A stretch of 38,859 nucleotides of DNA from a virus, in IMG/VR virus record IMGVR_UViG_3300020202_000157, positions 1-38,859 of that record; one strand, written 5' to 3'. Of this stretch, positions 29,075-36,910 are shown piece by piece (the stretch's first letter is position 1; each line of letters begins with the position of its first letter). Made by a program: the position numbers and the translations under genes. Below the pieces are notes generated by a model. The model was not told the DNA's origin, ran no database searches, and saw nothing but the letters and a program-made list of their open reading frames with translations.

Positions 29075-30261
29075 TGCCTGGTATTGGTATAGGTATAAGC
29101 CCTTGCTTGCGTCGGCCTTCAGCCGGTGCCGTAGCGTTTGGTGACATCATCAACGATAGCTTTTCCCCGCAAGTAGGAACGTACAGCGCTAACTCAACAG
29201 CAAGCTTTGTTGTTACGAGTGGAAACATGGCTATTGCCGGAGGTAACTCGGATTTATCCCACTACATCCAATGCGATGACTACCAATACGACGTTGAGAA
29301 TATTAAGTTTTCAATGACGTACCGAATGACCAACACCAACACAAACCAAATCGGGCCCCTAATCATCAAGAAAAGCCTTAATGCGGCGGGGTTGTTCTAC
29401 CAGGTTTATTTCGGGATTTACTTTTGCCCCGCGAATAACAAAGCTATTCTTCAGGTTTTTGGTTCAACAGTAAACTCGCTTTATGTAGGGTCACAGTTTG
29501 ACTTAACGACATCCGACGATGCGACAATAGAGGGCGAGTATTTAGAGTCTTCTTTTGCAATAAGAGCGAAAGTTAACGGGGTTCAAAGGGACTCTTATAC
29601 TATTAACTATAACATCTTAAATAATCCTTTGTCGGGAGAAGGAAAGCCAAACCGCAGTATTTATCGAATTGTTGAAGCTTCCAGCACAATTAACGTATCA
29701 AACATTACTATAAGCTCACAGGCCTACAAGTTCGCTGATCTTGCTACGGTGGGAGATAGTAACGGTGCGGGTTATTTCGTAACAAACCAGGCGGCGAGGT
29801 TTCAGCAGCTCTTAAGGACCAATAATAATTTAACGGTAACAATATTTTCCGGCAGCGGGGATAACACCGCGGATGTTTTAGCTTGTCTTAACAGCATTAA
29901 ATTATTTAAGCCTACTAAATTGTTTTTAGCGATTGGAACCAATGATTACAACGTAAGCCCTGCGACGTGGCAGACTAACTACGCAAGTATCGTTACTCAG
30001 TTGCAGGCGGCAGGAATCACTGTTATAGTAGCGTCGCTTTTGCCCAGAAACGGATTTAATTACTCTGGGGCGAAAACTTGGATTGACACGACTTACTCAG
30101 GGACTAACACGATTGTGGATCTGTACACTAATTTTCTTGACCCGGATCAGGGTGGAAACCCCAACGGAATTAACCCGGTGTACTCAAGCGATGGCCTTCA
30201 CTTAAATGCTGCCGGCGCCGTGCTTTACGCTTCACTTTTAGAAACTGCTTTAGGAATATGA
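29074..30261 (+). CDS. Tail spike with C-terminal SGNH/GDSL hydrolase
   Basis: 395 aa, starting MPGIGIGISP. Residues 1-215 form a jelly-roll-like beta domain. Residues 220-395 are an SGNH hydrolase: 'ATVGDSNGAGY' (block I, nucleophile Ser), 'FSGSGDNTADVL' (block II Gly), 'AIGTNDYN' (block III GxND) and 'SSDGLHLNAAG' (block V DxxH). It likely removes acyl groups from a host surface polysaccharide during adsorption. It is placed between structural and lysis genes. Confidence 0.85.
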   Translation: MPGIGIGISPCLRRPSAGAVAFGDIINDSFSPQVGTYSANSTASFVVTSGNMAIAGGNSDLSHYIQCDDYQYDVENIKFSMTYRMTNTNTNQIGPLIIKKSLNAAGLFYQVYFGIYFCPANNKAILQVFGSTVNSLYVGSQFDLTTSDDATIEGEYLESSFAIRAKVNGVQRDSYTINYNILNNPLSGEGKPNRSIYRIVEASSTINVSNITISSQAYKFADLATVGDSNGAGYFVTNQAARFQQLLRTNNNLTVTIFSGSGDNTADVLACLNSIKLFKPTKLFLAIGTNDYNVSPATWQTNYASIVTQLQAAGITVIVASLLPRNGFNYSGAKTWIDTTYSGTNTIVDLYTNFLDPDQGGNPNGINPVYSSDGLHLNAAGAVLYASLLETALGI

Positions 30262-30467
30262 ACTTAACCCAAAACGAATCATCTTTTTTAGTGTGGGCTG
30301 CTATAACCCTGTTAAGTATTCTTGCTTTTGTTGGCGCTATTGGAGTAAAGGCTCTTTTAGGAATGGCAAAAGACATTAACGAGATAAAGACTTCAATACA
30401 GGTGCAAAGCACAAAGCACGACGGATTAGAAAAGAGAGTAGAACACTTAGAGGAAAAGGTATTATGA
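30258..30467 (+). CDS. Holin-like membrane protein with coiled coil
   Basis: 69 aa, starting MNLTQNESSF. One transmembrane helix ('FLVWAAITLLSILAFVGAIG') and a C-terminal coiled coil ('HDGLEKRVEHLEEKVL'). It directly precedes the endolysin and overlaps both neighbours by 4 nt. It may be a holin or a tail-spike/lysis accessory membrane protein. Confidence 0.55.
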   Translation: MNLTQNESSFLVWAAITLLSILAFVGAIGVKALLGMAKDINEIKTSIQVQSTKHDGLEKRVEHLEEKVL

Positions 30468-30922
30468 ATGGATTTAAGATAATTCAAATCGCTAAGGGTG
30501 AGCTTGGCAACTCGGAAAACCCGCCTAACTCTAACCTTACTAAATATGGTGAGTGGTTTGGCTGGAATGGTGTCGCGTGGTGCGCTCAGTTTGTTTCCTG
30601 GTGTTACGCCCATGCTGGATGTCAGCTGCCTAACATAGGCTTTTCTAAGGGTTTCGCTGGGTGCCAAACGGGGTATAATTACTTCTTAAAAAACAAATGG
30701 ATTACCACCAACCCACAGGAAGGCGATATTGTTTTATTCGACTGGAACGGCGATCACCGCTACGATCACACGGGATTATTTGTTAGGTGGGTTGACGAAC
30801 AAAAAGGAGTATTCGAGTCCATCGAAGGAAACACAAGTTTAACCAATGACAGCAACGGCGGCAAAGTTATGATAAGGAACAGAAATAAGAGCGTCGCCGT
30901 GTTTGTTCATCCACATATATAA
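30464..30922 (+). CDS. CHAP-domain endolysin
   Basis: 152 aa, starting MNGFKIIQIA. 'NGVAWCAQFVSWCY' holds the CHAP catalytic Cys, 'GDIVLFDWNG' and 'YDHTGLFVRWV' the catalytic His, and 'IEGNTS' the third polar residue. It should act as a cell-wall amidase or endopeptidase. There is no signal peptide, so it needs a holin. No cell-wall-binding domain is present. Confidence 0.88.
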   Translation: MNGFKIIQIAKGELGNSENPPNSNLTKYGEWFGWNGVAWCAQFVSWCYAHAGCQLPNIGFSKGFAGCQTGYNYFLKNKWITTNPQEGDIVLFDWNGDHRYDHTGLFVRWVDEQKGVFESIEGNTSLTNDSNGGKVMIRNRNKSVAVFVHPHI

Positions 30923-31281
30923 TGAGCCAGTACGACAAAAAACCTATTCATGCTAGGCCTAGCCTTTACGCTTATTACTTCTTTCAATTAAAGGAAATTG
31001 CCCTAAAGTATGGCTACAACCTTGTATTACATGGCAGCCTACAAAGGGATTTGGATTTAATTGCTATCCCGTGGCAAAACAAGGTTAAGTCGTGTGATAA
31101 AATGATTGATGAATTTGCAAAGGCAATTGGTGGCACTGTTCAACTATGGGGAAAAGCCAGATTTACTCAAATGCCACACGGTCGAATCGCTTACGTTATA
31201 AATCTAAACAGAGGTGAAAAAAGCCAGGACCACAAAGACCCGCAATATTACATTGATATTTCTGTAACGCCTAAAATTTAA
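30922..31281 (+). CDS. Conserved phage protein with nucleotidyltransferase-like motif
   Basis: 119 aa, starting MSQYDKKPIH. 'YGYNLVLHGSLQRDLDLIAI' resembles the 'hGS..rD.Dl' motif of nucleotidyltransferase-fold proteins. Found in lysis/late regions of many phages; catalysis is unproven. Confidence 0.55.
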   Translation: MSQYDKKPIHARPSLYAYYFFQLKEIALKYGYNLVLHGSLQRDLDLIAIPWQNKVKSCDKMIDEFAKAIGGTVQLWGKARFTQMPHGRIAYVINLNRGEKSQDHKDPQYYIDISVTPKI

Positions 31282-31284
31282 ACA

Positions 31285-31548
31285 ATGAAACAATTCTTTC
31301 AAAAAATCACCGCCGCCCTCGACACACACTCTAAAGGTTATTCAGCCCGTAAGCTGAGCGCCTTTGTTGTAATCCTGTGCATTATCGCCGCTCACATCGC
31401 CTGGCTCAAGAACGCCTTTATTAAAGACGATTTTAACCTCCTGGAAGGCGTTTTGATTATTGACTATGGTTTTATCTCGCTCTGCCTGGGAATGACCACC
31501 TACGAGTCGATAAAAAAGAAACCGGAAGATCCTCCGCCAGCTGCTTAA
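31285..31548 (+). CDS. Two-pass holin-like membrane protein
   Basis: 87 aa, starting MKQFFQKITA. Transmembrane segments are 'LSAFVVILCIIAAHIAWL' and 'VLIIDYGFISLCLGMTTY', followed by a Lys/Pro-rich tail. 'YSARKLSAFVV' before the first segment is typical of a small phage holin family in Bacteroidota prophages. It is a second holin candidate beside 30258-30467. Confidence 0.65.
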   Translation: MKQFFQKITAALDTHSKGYSARKLSAFVVILCIIAAHIAWLKNAFIKDDFNLLEGVLIIDYGFISLCLGMTTYESIKKKPEDPPPAA

Positions 31549-31552
31549 CACG

Positions 31553-31810
31553 ATGCGTTATACATTTTGTATAATATTAGCGGCCTTTCTGGCCAACTGC
31601 TCCTGCGACTGGCATTTGAAGAAATTGCAGCAGAAGTGCAACAAGTTCACATCGGATACGCTTGTTATCCATGACACACTGATCACTGAAGAAGTGAAAC
31701 ATGATACGGTGTTTAAGGTTTTCCAGCGCGATACTGTAATTGTAAGGGAAGGCAAGCTCACCATGAAGGACAATGAAAACAAACTCAAGCAAGTAAACAT
31801 TAACCCATAA
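31553..31810 (+). CDS. Spanin-like lipoprotein
   Basis: 85 aa, starting MRYTFCIILA. A signal peptide with lipobox 'FLANCSCDWHLKKL' is followed by a periplasmic part with repeated 'DT' strand motifs ('SDTLVIHDTLI', 'HDTVFKVFQRDTVIV'). This matches lipoproteins at the end of lysis cassettes in Bacteroidota phages, often called Rz1- or spanin-like. It would disrupt the outer membrane. It lacks a C-terminal transmembrane helix. Confidence 0.6.
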   Translation: MRYTFCIILAAFLANCSCDWHLKKLQQKCNKFTSDTLVIHDTLITEEVKHDTVFKVFQRDTVIVREGKLTMKDNENKLKQVNINP

Positions 31811-31814
31811 CCCT

Positions 31815-32069
31815 ATGGAAACAATGTCGGAGCAAGTTTTGATTGAAAATGGTTTTAAGTCCAAACACGGCTGGATAGACGGGGCTTGTCATTACCGTAA
31901 AGGTAATGTTGAAGTGCGGTGCGTGGATTGGGGGACGTTTTGGTTGGTCACGACCGGGAATCAAATTTATCAAGTGGTAAGGCAGATAAAAACAAAAAGA
32001 CTGCTTCTGAACTTGGTGAAAAGAAATGACCTGATAACACTTGAAAATTACAAGAAATTTAAAAAATAA
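31815..32069 (+). CDS. Small hypothetical protein
   Basis: 84 aa, starting METMSEQVLI (an internal ATG at codon 4 is also possible). It is beta-rich ('VEVRCVDWGTFWLVTTGNQI') with a basic end. No family is recognised. It follows the lysis genes closely. Confidence 0.6.
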   Translation: METMSEQVLIENGFKSKHGWIDGACHYRKGNVEVRCVDWGTFWLVTTGNQIYQVVRQIKTKRLLLNLVKRNDLITLENYKKFKK

Positions 32070-32070
32070 A

Positions 32071-32682
32071 ATGGAAGAAACAAACAACAAGATGACTAAA
32101 GTAAAACTTGAAGAAACAGAAAGCGGGCGTAGGCTCACTATTGGCAGCTATTTCACTGACCTAAATGAATCAGACTATCAGGAATTGGTTCGGATATTTT
32201 CGGAAGTAAAAACCGCCTCCCTACAAAAAGAGCTGGAAGAGGTGAGGTCTGCATTATCAGCAAGTGAGCGGTTTAGAATACAGGATGCGGCTGAAAGCAA
32301 CGACGACAGATACCAAAGCTGGGAAAAGATAAACACACAAGCCGCCGAAATCACCTCGCTGAAGCAGCAGATAGAGGAGTTGAAGTTCCAAAACGAGCAA
32401 GTAAAAAAGTTTGTAAATAACACCCCTAATGAAGTAATAGAGGGATTTGATACTGTGATAAATATTAGAAACAGAGAAATCTCCGAGTTAAAGCAGCAGC
32501 TAAAAGAAATGGCGGGGGCGTTGGACTATTTACATGGAGAGGCAAGCGGCGGCGTTTTAGGAGCGCTAAGCATGAAAGAAATAAAAGATAGCTATTATGG
32601 ACTGTATAAGGCTTGTAATACCGCTGAGGCCGCCCTCTCCAAATACAGGGAAGCTAATACTACAAACGATAGCAACAAGTAA
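32071..32682 (+). CDS. Coiled-coil hypothetical protein
   Basis: 203 aa from the ATG at 32071 (MEETNNKMTK), directly after the previous stop. A beta-like N-terminal 40 residues ('GRRLTIGSYFTDLNESD') is followed by long coiled coils ('LQKELEEVRSALSASERF', 'LKQQIEELKFQNEQVKKF'). It may be an accessory (moron) gene; function is unknown. Confidence 0.6.
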   Translation: MEETNNKMTKVKLEETESGRRLTIGSYFTDLNESDYQELVRIFSEVKTASLQKELEEVRSALSASERFRIQDAAESNDDRYQSWEKINTQAAEITSLKQQIEELKFQNEQVKKFVNNTPNEVIEGFDTVINIRNREISELKQQLKEMAGALDYLHGEASGGVLGALSMKEIKDSYYGLYKACNTAEAALSKYREANTTNDSNK

Positions 32683-32695
32683 CTTAACTTAGTCT

Positions 32696-32703
32696 TAAAT
32701 TTG
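32696..32703 (+). promoter_or_regulatory. Putative -7 element (TAAATTTG)
   Basis: An exact match to the Bacteroidota -7 consensus TAnnTTTG, 4 nt before the ATG at 32708, but without a clear TTTG 19-21 nt upstream. If functional the transcript would be leaderless. Confidence 0.4.
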
Positions 32704-32707
32704 AAGG

Positions 32708-32965
32708 ATGGAAGACAAGTTGAACGGGAGAATCCTGGACAGGGTGATAAAAGAAGGCTTGGTGCAAATGCCTTTAAATTTAAAAGAAGAAAAGCAGAGG
32801 AGGTTTCCAAGGCTGGGATGTTTTTGCCACGACGATGGGTCAGAGCATTGGTATTGGAATGATGGATCAAACGACGGTTTACATTTGATCAGCTTTTATC
32901 CTAACAAACACTTGGCTCCCGCGTCAGAAGACAATAAATTGGCCGCGGCCTTCTATTATCGATAA
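32708..32965 (+). CDS. Small hypothetical protein at the end of the rightward arm
   Basis: 85 aa, starting MEDKLNGRIL. 'RFPRLGCFCHDDGSEHWYWN' and 'LHLISFYPNKHLAPASED' give a Cys/His/Trp-rich middle that could bind a metal. It converges tail-to-tail with the minus-strand gene ending at 32969; no clear terminator lies between. Confidence 0.6.
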   Translation: MEDKLNGRILDRVIKEGLVQMPLNLKEEKQRRFPRLGCFCHDDGSEHWYWNDGSNDGLHLISFYPNKHLAPASEDNKLAAAFYYR

Positions 32966-32968
32966 AAA

Positions 32969-33182
32969 TTATTTTAGCATTCGTAAGACAATTGCCACCA
33001 CCACGGCCAGGCCAATCAACCAAATAATCCACTCCGGAAAGTAATCAAAATCCTATCCGGCAGCAAAATGGCTTATTCTTATCGTATTCACACCCCGTAT
33101 CACCATCCGATTTACACCCCCCGTAAATACCTATCCAGTCGGCCAACTGGTTTGCTAAATCTTCTACTGTTTCAATTTCCAT
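32969..33182 (-). pseudogene. Small Cys-rich membrane protein gene, split by a frameshift
   Basis: The ATG at 33182 (MEIETVEDLA) reads 45 codons with five Cys ('YGGCKSDGDTGCEYD', 'KPFCCRIGF') to TGA at 33045. Overlapping in the next frame, 'FDYFPEWIIWLIGLAVVV' plus a basic end continues to TAA at 32969. The two parts join smoothly at a TTTT run (about 33048-33051) into one protein of about 70 aa ending in a membrane helix. It is therefore a frameshifted gene, an assembly error in the T-run, or a +1 recoding site. It is the last gene of the leftward operon. Confidence 0.55.
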
Positions 33183-33210
33183 CTGTCTTTTGTCTTATTG
33201 TTGGTTTAAC

Positions 33211-33447
33211 TTATTCAACTATGTGATTACGCCATTCGGGGTAAAAGGCGTCTAATTCTTGTTCGCCGAATCCGCCACGCTCCACTAATCGGGTCATGCT
33301 TTGGGAGCTTCCAAACAACAGCGAGTATGCACAGTAGGCGCGCCAGCACGCAACCCATGTAATGCAAACGTAACGCCCGTTCTGCACTACCTGTGTTTTG
33401 GCCTTACCCTGAGGTAGTTTGTCTGCAATCATTTTTTCTAAATCCAT
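33211..33447 (-). CDS. Small hypothetical protein
   Basis: 78 aa, starting MDLEKMIADK. 'TQVVQNGRYVCITWVACWRA' and 'YCAYSLLFGSSQS' are Trp/Cys/aromatic-rich. No family is recognised. An A-rich leader precedes the ATG. Confidence 0.55.
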   Translation of the reverse strand: MDLEKMIADKLPQGKAKTQVVQNGRYVCITWVACWRAYCAYSLLFGSSQSMTRLVERGGFGEQELDAFYPEWRNHIVE

Positions 33448-33503
33448 CTTTTCTTTTTTTATTGTTGTTTATTCACCCTCATGATCTTTTCAGGGGGTGG
33501 GGA

Positions 33504-33617
33504 TTACTTTAACTTCGGAAGCAGTTTTTTAAGTCCTTGTTCCCATTTTGGTTTTGTGATTTGATCGACATATCGACCAAGGTAGTTAGCTAAAAACGAT
33601 CGCCCGCGCTTAAACAT
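33504..33617 (-). CDS. Very small basic protein (37 aa)
   Basis: It starts MFKRGRSFLA at 33617 and overlaps the end of the upstream 40-aa frame. Amphipathic and basic ('WEQGLKKLLPKLK'). Support is weak: protein-like composition and operon direction only. Confidence 0.4.
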   Translation of the reverse strand: MFKRGRSFLANYLGRYVDQITKPKWEQGLKKLLPKLK

Positions 33618-33712
33618 ATTTGGGTAACGCAAGGATTGTTATAGTCAAACCTGAAAAGCCTTACACCCTGATAAAGTTCGTGTTCTTTTTTTGTTTTGTA
33701 ATACTCCATCAT
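33590..33712 (-). CDS. Very small hypothetical protein (about 40 aa)
   Basis: It starts MMEYYKTKKE at 33712 (or the second ATG at 33709) and ends in TAG at 33590. 'YQGVRLFRFDYNNPCV' looks like the start of a beta-domain. It overlaps the next small frame, so the two may be pieces of one shifted gene. Confidence 0.4.
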   Translation of the reverse strand: MMEYYKTKKEHELYQGVRLFRFDYNNPCVTQICLSAGDRF

Positions 33713-33721
33713 TTCTCTTTT

Positions 33722-34027
33722 TTATACATTTTGTATAATGCTGTTTGTTCTTTTAAACTCGTTGTAAAGTTCTGAGGTTGTGTATGCTACATAGCTCTTT
33801 GTCCATTTATCCGAACTGTCAGATGGTGAATAATGATTAGCGTTCAGCCACTCCGCAAAAGCCACCGCCTCTTTCTCCTTTTCTATGGCGGCAAATTCGT
33901 TCAGCCTATCCATTGCTGTAAAAATCAGCATTTCGACCTCGTGTAGTTGCTGTTCGTTAACCGGCGCTTTGAATGACTGAATGCGTAAATCCATCAGTCT
34001 ATCCGTGGCTTGTTTTAATATTTCCAT
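33722..34027 (-). CDS. Hypothetical helical protein
   Basis: 101 aa from the ATG at 34027 (MEILKQATDR), 13 nt after the upstream stop; a longer frame to 34153 would overlap the neighbour by 113 nt and is less likely. 'EAVAFAEWLNANHYSPSDSS' and 'WTKSYVAYTTSELYNEFKR' recur in small proteins of Bacteroidota phages. Function is unknown. Confidence 0.6.
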   Translation of the reverse strand: MEILKQATDRLMDLRIQSFKAPVNEQQLHEVEMLIFTAMDRLNEFAAIEKEKEAVAFAEWLNANHYSPSDSSDKWTKSYVAYTTSELYNEFKRTNSIIQNV

Positions 34028-34040
34028 TGCTTTGTCTATT

Positions 34041-34280
34041 TCAATTAAACTTGTTTCTGCTTTTAAGAACCCCGTTAATAAATTCGTGTTTTTGGTTTCG
34101 CTCAGTTGGTAGTATTGCAACCATACCGATTTCTTTGTGCTTGCCAACTTCATAAAAGATATTTTTCTCTATCGGATTTCCGAAGCTGTCAATTGTACCG
34201 CCTTGTATTTGTAGCGCCATTCCTATCACGGCCTGTTCCGTCCAGTTGTATTCTTCCCTTTTTATTTCATTTGCTGTCAT
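34041..34280 (-). CDS. Small hypothetical protein
   Basis: 79 aa, starting MTANEIKREE. 'WTEQAVIGMALQIQGGTIDS' and 'IGMVAILPTERNQKHEFING' look like a folded small domain. No family is recognised. Confidence 0.55.
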   Translation of the reverse strand: MTANEIKREEYNWTEQAVIGMALQIQGGTIDSFGNPIEKNIFYEVGKHKEIGMVAILPTERNQKHEFINGVLKSRNKFN

Positions 34281-34361
34281 GTTACTTGCGGTTTAGGTTT
34301 GAATACTCCACCACCATTCCTTCAGGGGTGGATTTTAATAAGGTGTGTTTAAGCATATTTC

Positions 34362-34964
34362 TTATATTTTACAAGTTTTAGCTACTTCTATTAACCACTT
34401 AGCAAATTCAACCGGGGTTTGTTCCCGTTCTCGCTTGGTAATCTCCTGAACTGATTTTATACCGCGCTCTTTTCTTAGTTTCCATTGGTACTTACTGTAT
34501 CTTACACAGTAATCTATACGGTCAAAGCTCAAAGGAATTTCTGGCATGTTTTGCTCAGTAGTTCCGCAGATATACAACAGCGTTTTTTTTTCAGCCTTAT
34601 GGCCCCACCAGCTTTGATTTACGCAAATTGAAAAGCCGCCGTATTCGTCAATCGTTCCGGGAAGCGGTAACCAGTCAGGCCATAACCTGGAATTTACCGG
34701 ATGCTCCAGCACGCCACCCCATTTACGAATTTGATCTATTGACCATATGGCCAGCAATTTTTCGTCGGGACGTGGCTTTGCGAATTGTGCGAGCGTGGCC
34801 CATGCCCTGCAAGGCGGGTGAAATATTCCAGCGTGGCCGCCTGGCCAATTCCGCGCGTCCCGGTCAATATCCCAAACATCACAGCCCAGCTTCTTATACA
34901 CTGAATCGCGCCTTGCGAACAGGACCGGCACTTGGCTGTTGCTATGGGAAATGTTTTTATTCAT
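34362..34964 (-). CDS. Putative phage DNA methyltransferase-like protein
   Basis: 200 aa, starting MNKNISHSNS. 'VLFARRDSVYKKLGCDVWDI' with 'DRDARNWPGG', then 'IFHPPCRAWATLAQFAKPRP' (a PPC motif like motif IV of cytosine methyltransferases), then 'WGGVLEHPVNSRLW' (like the Glu of motif VI). 'EYGGFSICVNQSWWGHKA' follows. I know this compact family as a phage methylase-like protein. The standard FxGxG motif I is not evident, so substrate and activity are uncertain. Confidence 0.5.
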   Translation of the reverse strand: MNKNISHSNSQVPVLFARRDSVYKKLGCDVWDIDRDARNWPGGHAGIFHPPCRAWATLAQFAKPRPDEKLLAIWSIDQIRKWGGVLEHPVNSRLWPDWLPLPGTIDEYGGFSICVNQSWWGHKAEKKTLLYICGTTEQNMPEIPLSFDRIDYCVRYSKYQWKLRKERGIKSVQEITKREREQTPVEFAKWLIEVAKTCKI

Positions 34965-34979
34965 CGCTGGTGGGGTTTC

Positions 34980-35795
34980 TTATTTAATCAATTCTTTTAA
35001 GTGCTTACCTTCTTTTATTAAACTGTCGAAGTAGTGCTTTAGGGCGAGTTCTTTTTGCTTGTTTACTAGTACCTGATCTTCCGTTAATCCTGAAGCCACC
35101 ACGCTCATTATCGCTTCCGCAGCCCCTAAATCCCCTCTTTTCTCACATCTTACTTTTTCGCTTAACAATTCATTCCTTCTCTTAGCCTCGGTGTTTTTTC
35201 TTATTTCCCGGTATACTTCAACCGAAATCAAACTCTTAACCCCGAGTAATTTTTTAATTTCTTCGTAGTAAGCAAAGGCAAAGAATCCTAGTTTGCCGGT
35301 GGTTTGATATTCTTCAAAATACTTAACCAATCCTTCGCGATCTTTTTTGGGATCTAGAACGGTTGGGGCTGAGATTCTTTTTAAGCCGTCCAGTAAGTTC
35401 AAATACTCGGTTTGTGCCTTTGATCTTTCAGGTAAGTAGAAGTAGTGTTTTAGGAACTGGTGATAGGTTTTCGGGCAGAATCCAAACCACTGCCCAGATT
35501 CCCCCCGGATTCCTAATTTAAACGCCCTTCTCACTTCAGTGATAGTCATGGTGCCGAACTCCCCAGAAAACTCTTTAAAAAGCCCTTCTGTTTGAAAAAA
35601 CAGTATTTCTTTATCGTCAGCCATAGACTGCCCGGCGTCAAATGATGCCTCTGTTAAAACATCTACAAGCGCTGACTTAGCCTCATTAACTCCCATGCGA
35701 TTAACCGGCGTGCCTTGACGGGCTTTAACAAACGGTATAAGGGCCGTTGGCAGGGATTCGATTCTTTTAAGTTCCTGTGTTACTAGTTGGTTCAT
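34980..35795 (-). CDS. Replication-associated hypothetical protein
   Basis: 271 aa, starting MNQLVTQELK. Helical. 'MTITEVRRAFKLGIRGESGQ', 'WFGFCPKTYHQFLKHYF' and a charged coiled C-terminal half. It overlaps the DnaD-like gene by 29 nt. Proteins of this type regularly follow DnaD-like initiators in Bacteroidota phages, so a helicase-loader-like or accessory role is possible but unproven. Confidence 0.6.
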   Translation of the reverse strand: MNQLVTQELKRIESLPTALIPFVKARQGTPVNRMGVNEAKSALVDVLTEASFDAGQSMADDKEILFFQTEGLFKEFSGEFGTMTITEVRRAFKLGIRGESGQWFGFCPKTYHQFLKHYFYLPERSKAQTEYLNLLDGLKRISAPTVLDPKKDREGLVKYFEEYQTTGKLGFFAFAYYEEIKKLLGVKSLISVEVYREIRKNTEAKRRNELLSEKVRCEKRGDLGAAEAIMSVVASGLTEDQVLVNKQKELALKHYFDSLIKEGKHLKELIK

Positions 35796-36468
35796 GTTGA
35801 TATAGTTTTTTTACTTCTATGTTAGCAGTGGATTTTTTTCTGACGGCGTTAAGCTTTTCTGGTGGGTATTCTTTTTGCAGCCATTTCCGCGCAGTGAATA
35901 GCAGGTTGACGTACTTCGTATTTCCACGGTAATTTTCTATGGCGTCTAGGATTCCGTTAACCTGATCTGCTGACCAACCTTCCCCCAAAAGCTTATCGAA
36001 ATCCGCATGTGTGAGTTTAAGGTGCTTAATGACTCGGTAGTAATTTTCCCCCACACCCCCTTTATCTTTATCCATATCTTTATCCATATCTTTATCTTTA
36101 GCTCCTTGTAAGGGGCTTGTAAGGGGCTTATTTTCCCAATCTATTCCGTACTTATTTAAAAGAGTGATAACAGAAAAATGGGCGCGGTTGAGCGGGTTTA
36201 GGGTACCGTATTGAAACTCTATAAAGTCGAAGACAAACCATTTTTGCCCGCCGTCAAACTCAAAAATACGGTCGCCGAAAGCGGCCAGCGCCGCCGCTTT
36301 ATTTAACTTTTCCCCGGTCTTAATTTGAGCCACCTCGAAGTCAACTTGCCAAATTCCAGCGTGATCACACTCGTCAAGTATGTAAAGCCAAAGGAGTTTA
36401 TAAGGGGCTTTCATGGACCTTAAAAAAGGCTTTTTCCATTTATTAGTATCTGTGAATCGCTTAGCCAT
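35767..36468 (-). CDS. DnaD-like phage replication protein
   Basis: 233 aa, starting MAKRFTDTNK. 'DTNKWKKPFLRSMKAPYKLL' then 'WLYILDECDHAGIWQVDFEV' is the N-terminal winged-helix signature of phage replication initiators. A linker with a microsatellite 'KDKDMDKDMDKDK' (about residues 124-136) separates it from a C-terminal helical domain ('WSADQVNGILDAIENYRGN'). It should bind the replication origin, not located here. Confidence 0.7.
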   Translation of the reverse strand: MAKRFTDTNKWKKPFLRSMKAPYKLLWLYILDECDHAGIWQVDFEVAQIKTGEKLNKAAALAAFGDRIFEFDGGQKWFVFDFIEFQYGTLNPLNRAHFSVITLLNKYGIDWENKPLTSPLQGAKDKDMDKDMDKDKGGVGENYYRVIKHLKLTHADFDKLLGEGWSADQVNGILDAIENYRGNTKYVNLLFTARKWLQKEYPPEKLNAVRKKSTANIEVKKLYQHEPTSNTGT

Positions 36469-36856
36469 TAACTACCTCCCCGAGCTTTATTACGAAGCAC
36501 CTGCCGCCAAATCCCCACTCGGATTTTCCTTCTCGGATTTCTAGCCCTTTAAATTCAACCTCCATTACTGGCGAAGTTTTATTGTAACCGTTTTTGAAGA
36601 CAATTTTTTCAAACTGTTTCGGCTCGGCCCAATAGGACGTTAGGACCTTTTCTACTGGGTGCACCCTTAAATCATAAGCAATATTATGTTTGTCAACCTG
36701 CCTTTCTCTTAAAGACTCAACCGGGCCGGTCAGGTTCAATAGTCGCTCTACCCAATAAGGTTTTAACTCCCGGTATTCTTCTTTTTTCTCACCCGAAGCA
36801 ATCATATCAAACCACTTCTTTTTTAGCGTAAGGTGTAATGTTTTTGTTTCAGCCAT
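36461..36856 (-). CDS. ASCH-domain protein
   Basis: 131 aa, starting MAETKTLHLT. 'LHLTLKKKWFDMIASGEKKE' with 'EYRELKPYW' is the ASCH (PUA-like) signature. The domain then closes with 'GFGGRCFVIKLGEV'. ASCH domains bind RNA or nucleosides and some act as nucleases. Its role in the phage early operon is unknown. Confidence 0.75.
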   Translation of the reverse strand: MAETKTLHLTLKKKWFDMIASGEKKEEYRELKPYWVERLLNLTGPVESLRERQVDKHNIAYDLRVHPVEKVLTSYWAEPKQFEKIVFKNGYNKTSPVMEVEFKGLEIREGKSEWGFGGRCFVIKLGEVVNG

Positions 36857-36910
36857 TTATATCAGTTCTGTTTGGTTGTGGTTAAAAAATGTTTCTCACT
36901 TAAGTTGTTC

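Noticed and set aside
31342-32138. Several minus-strand frames over the lysis region
   Set aside because: All are antisense to well-formed, closely spaced plus-strand lysis genes.
33973-34381. Plus-strand frames opposite the small minus-strand genes
   Set aside because: Wrong strand for the leftward operon, Leu/Phe/Cys-rich shadow composition.
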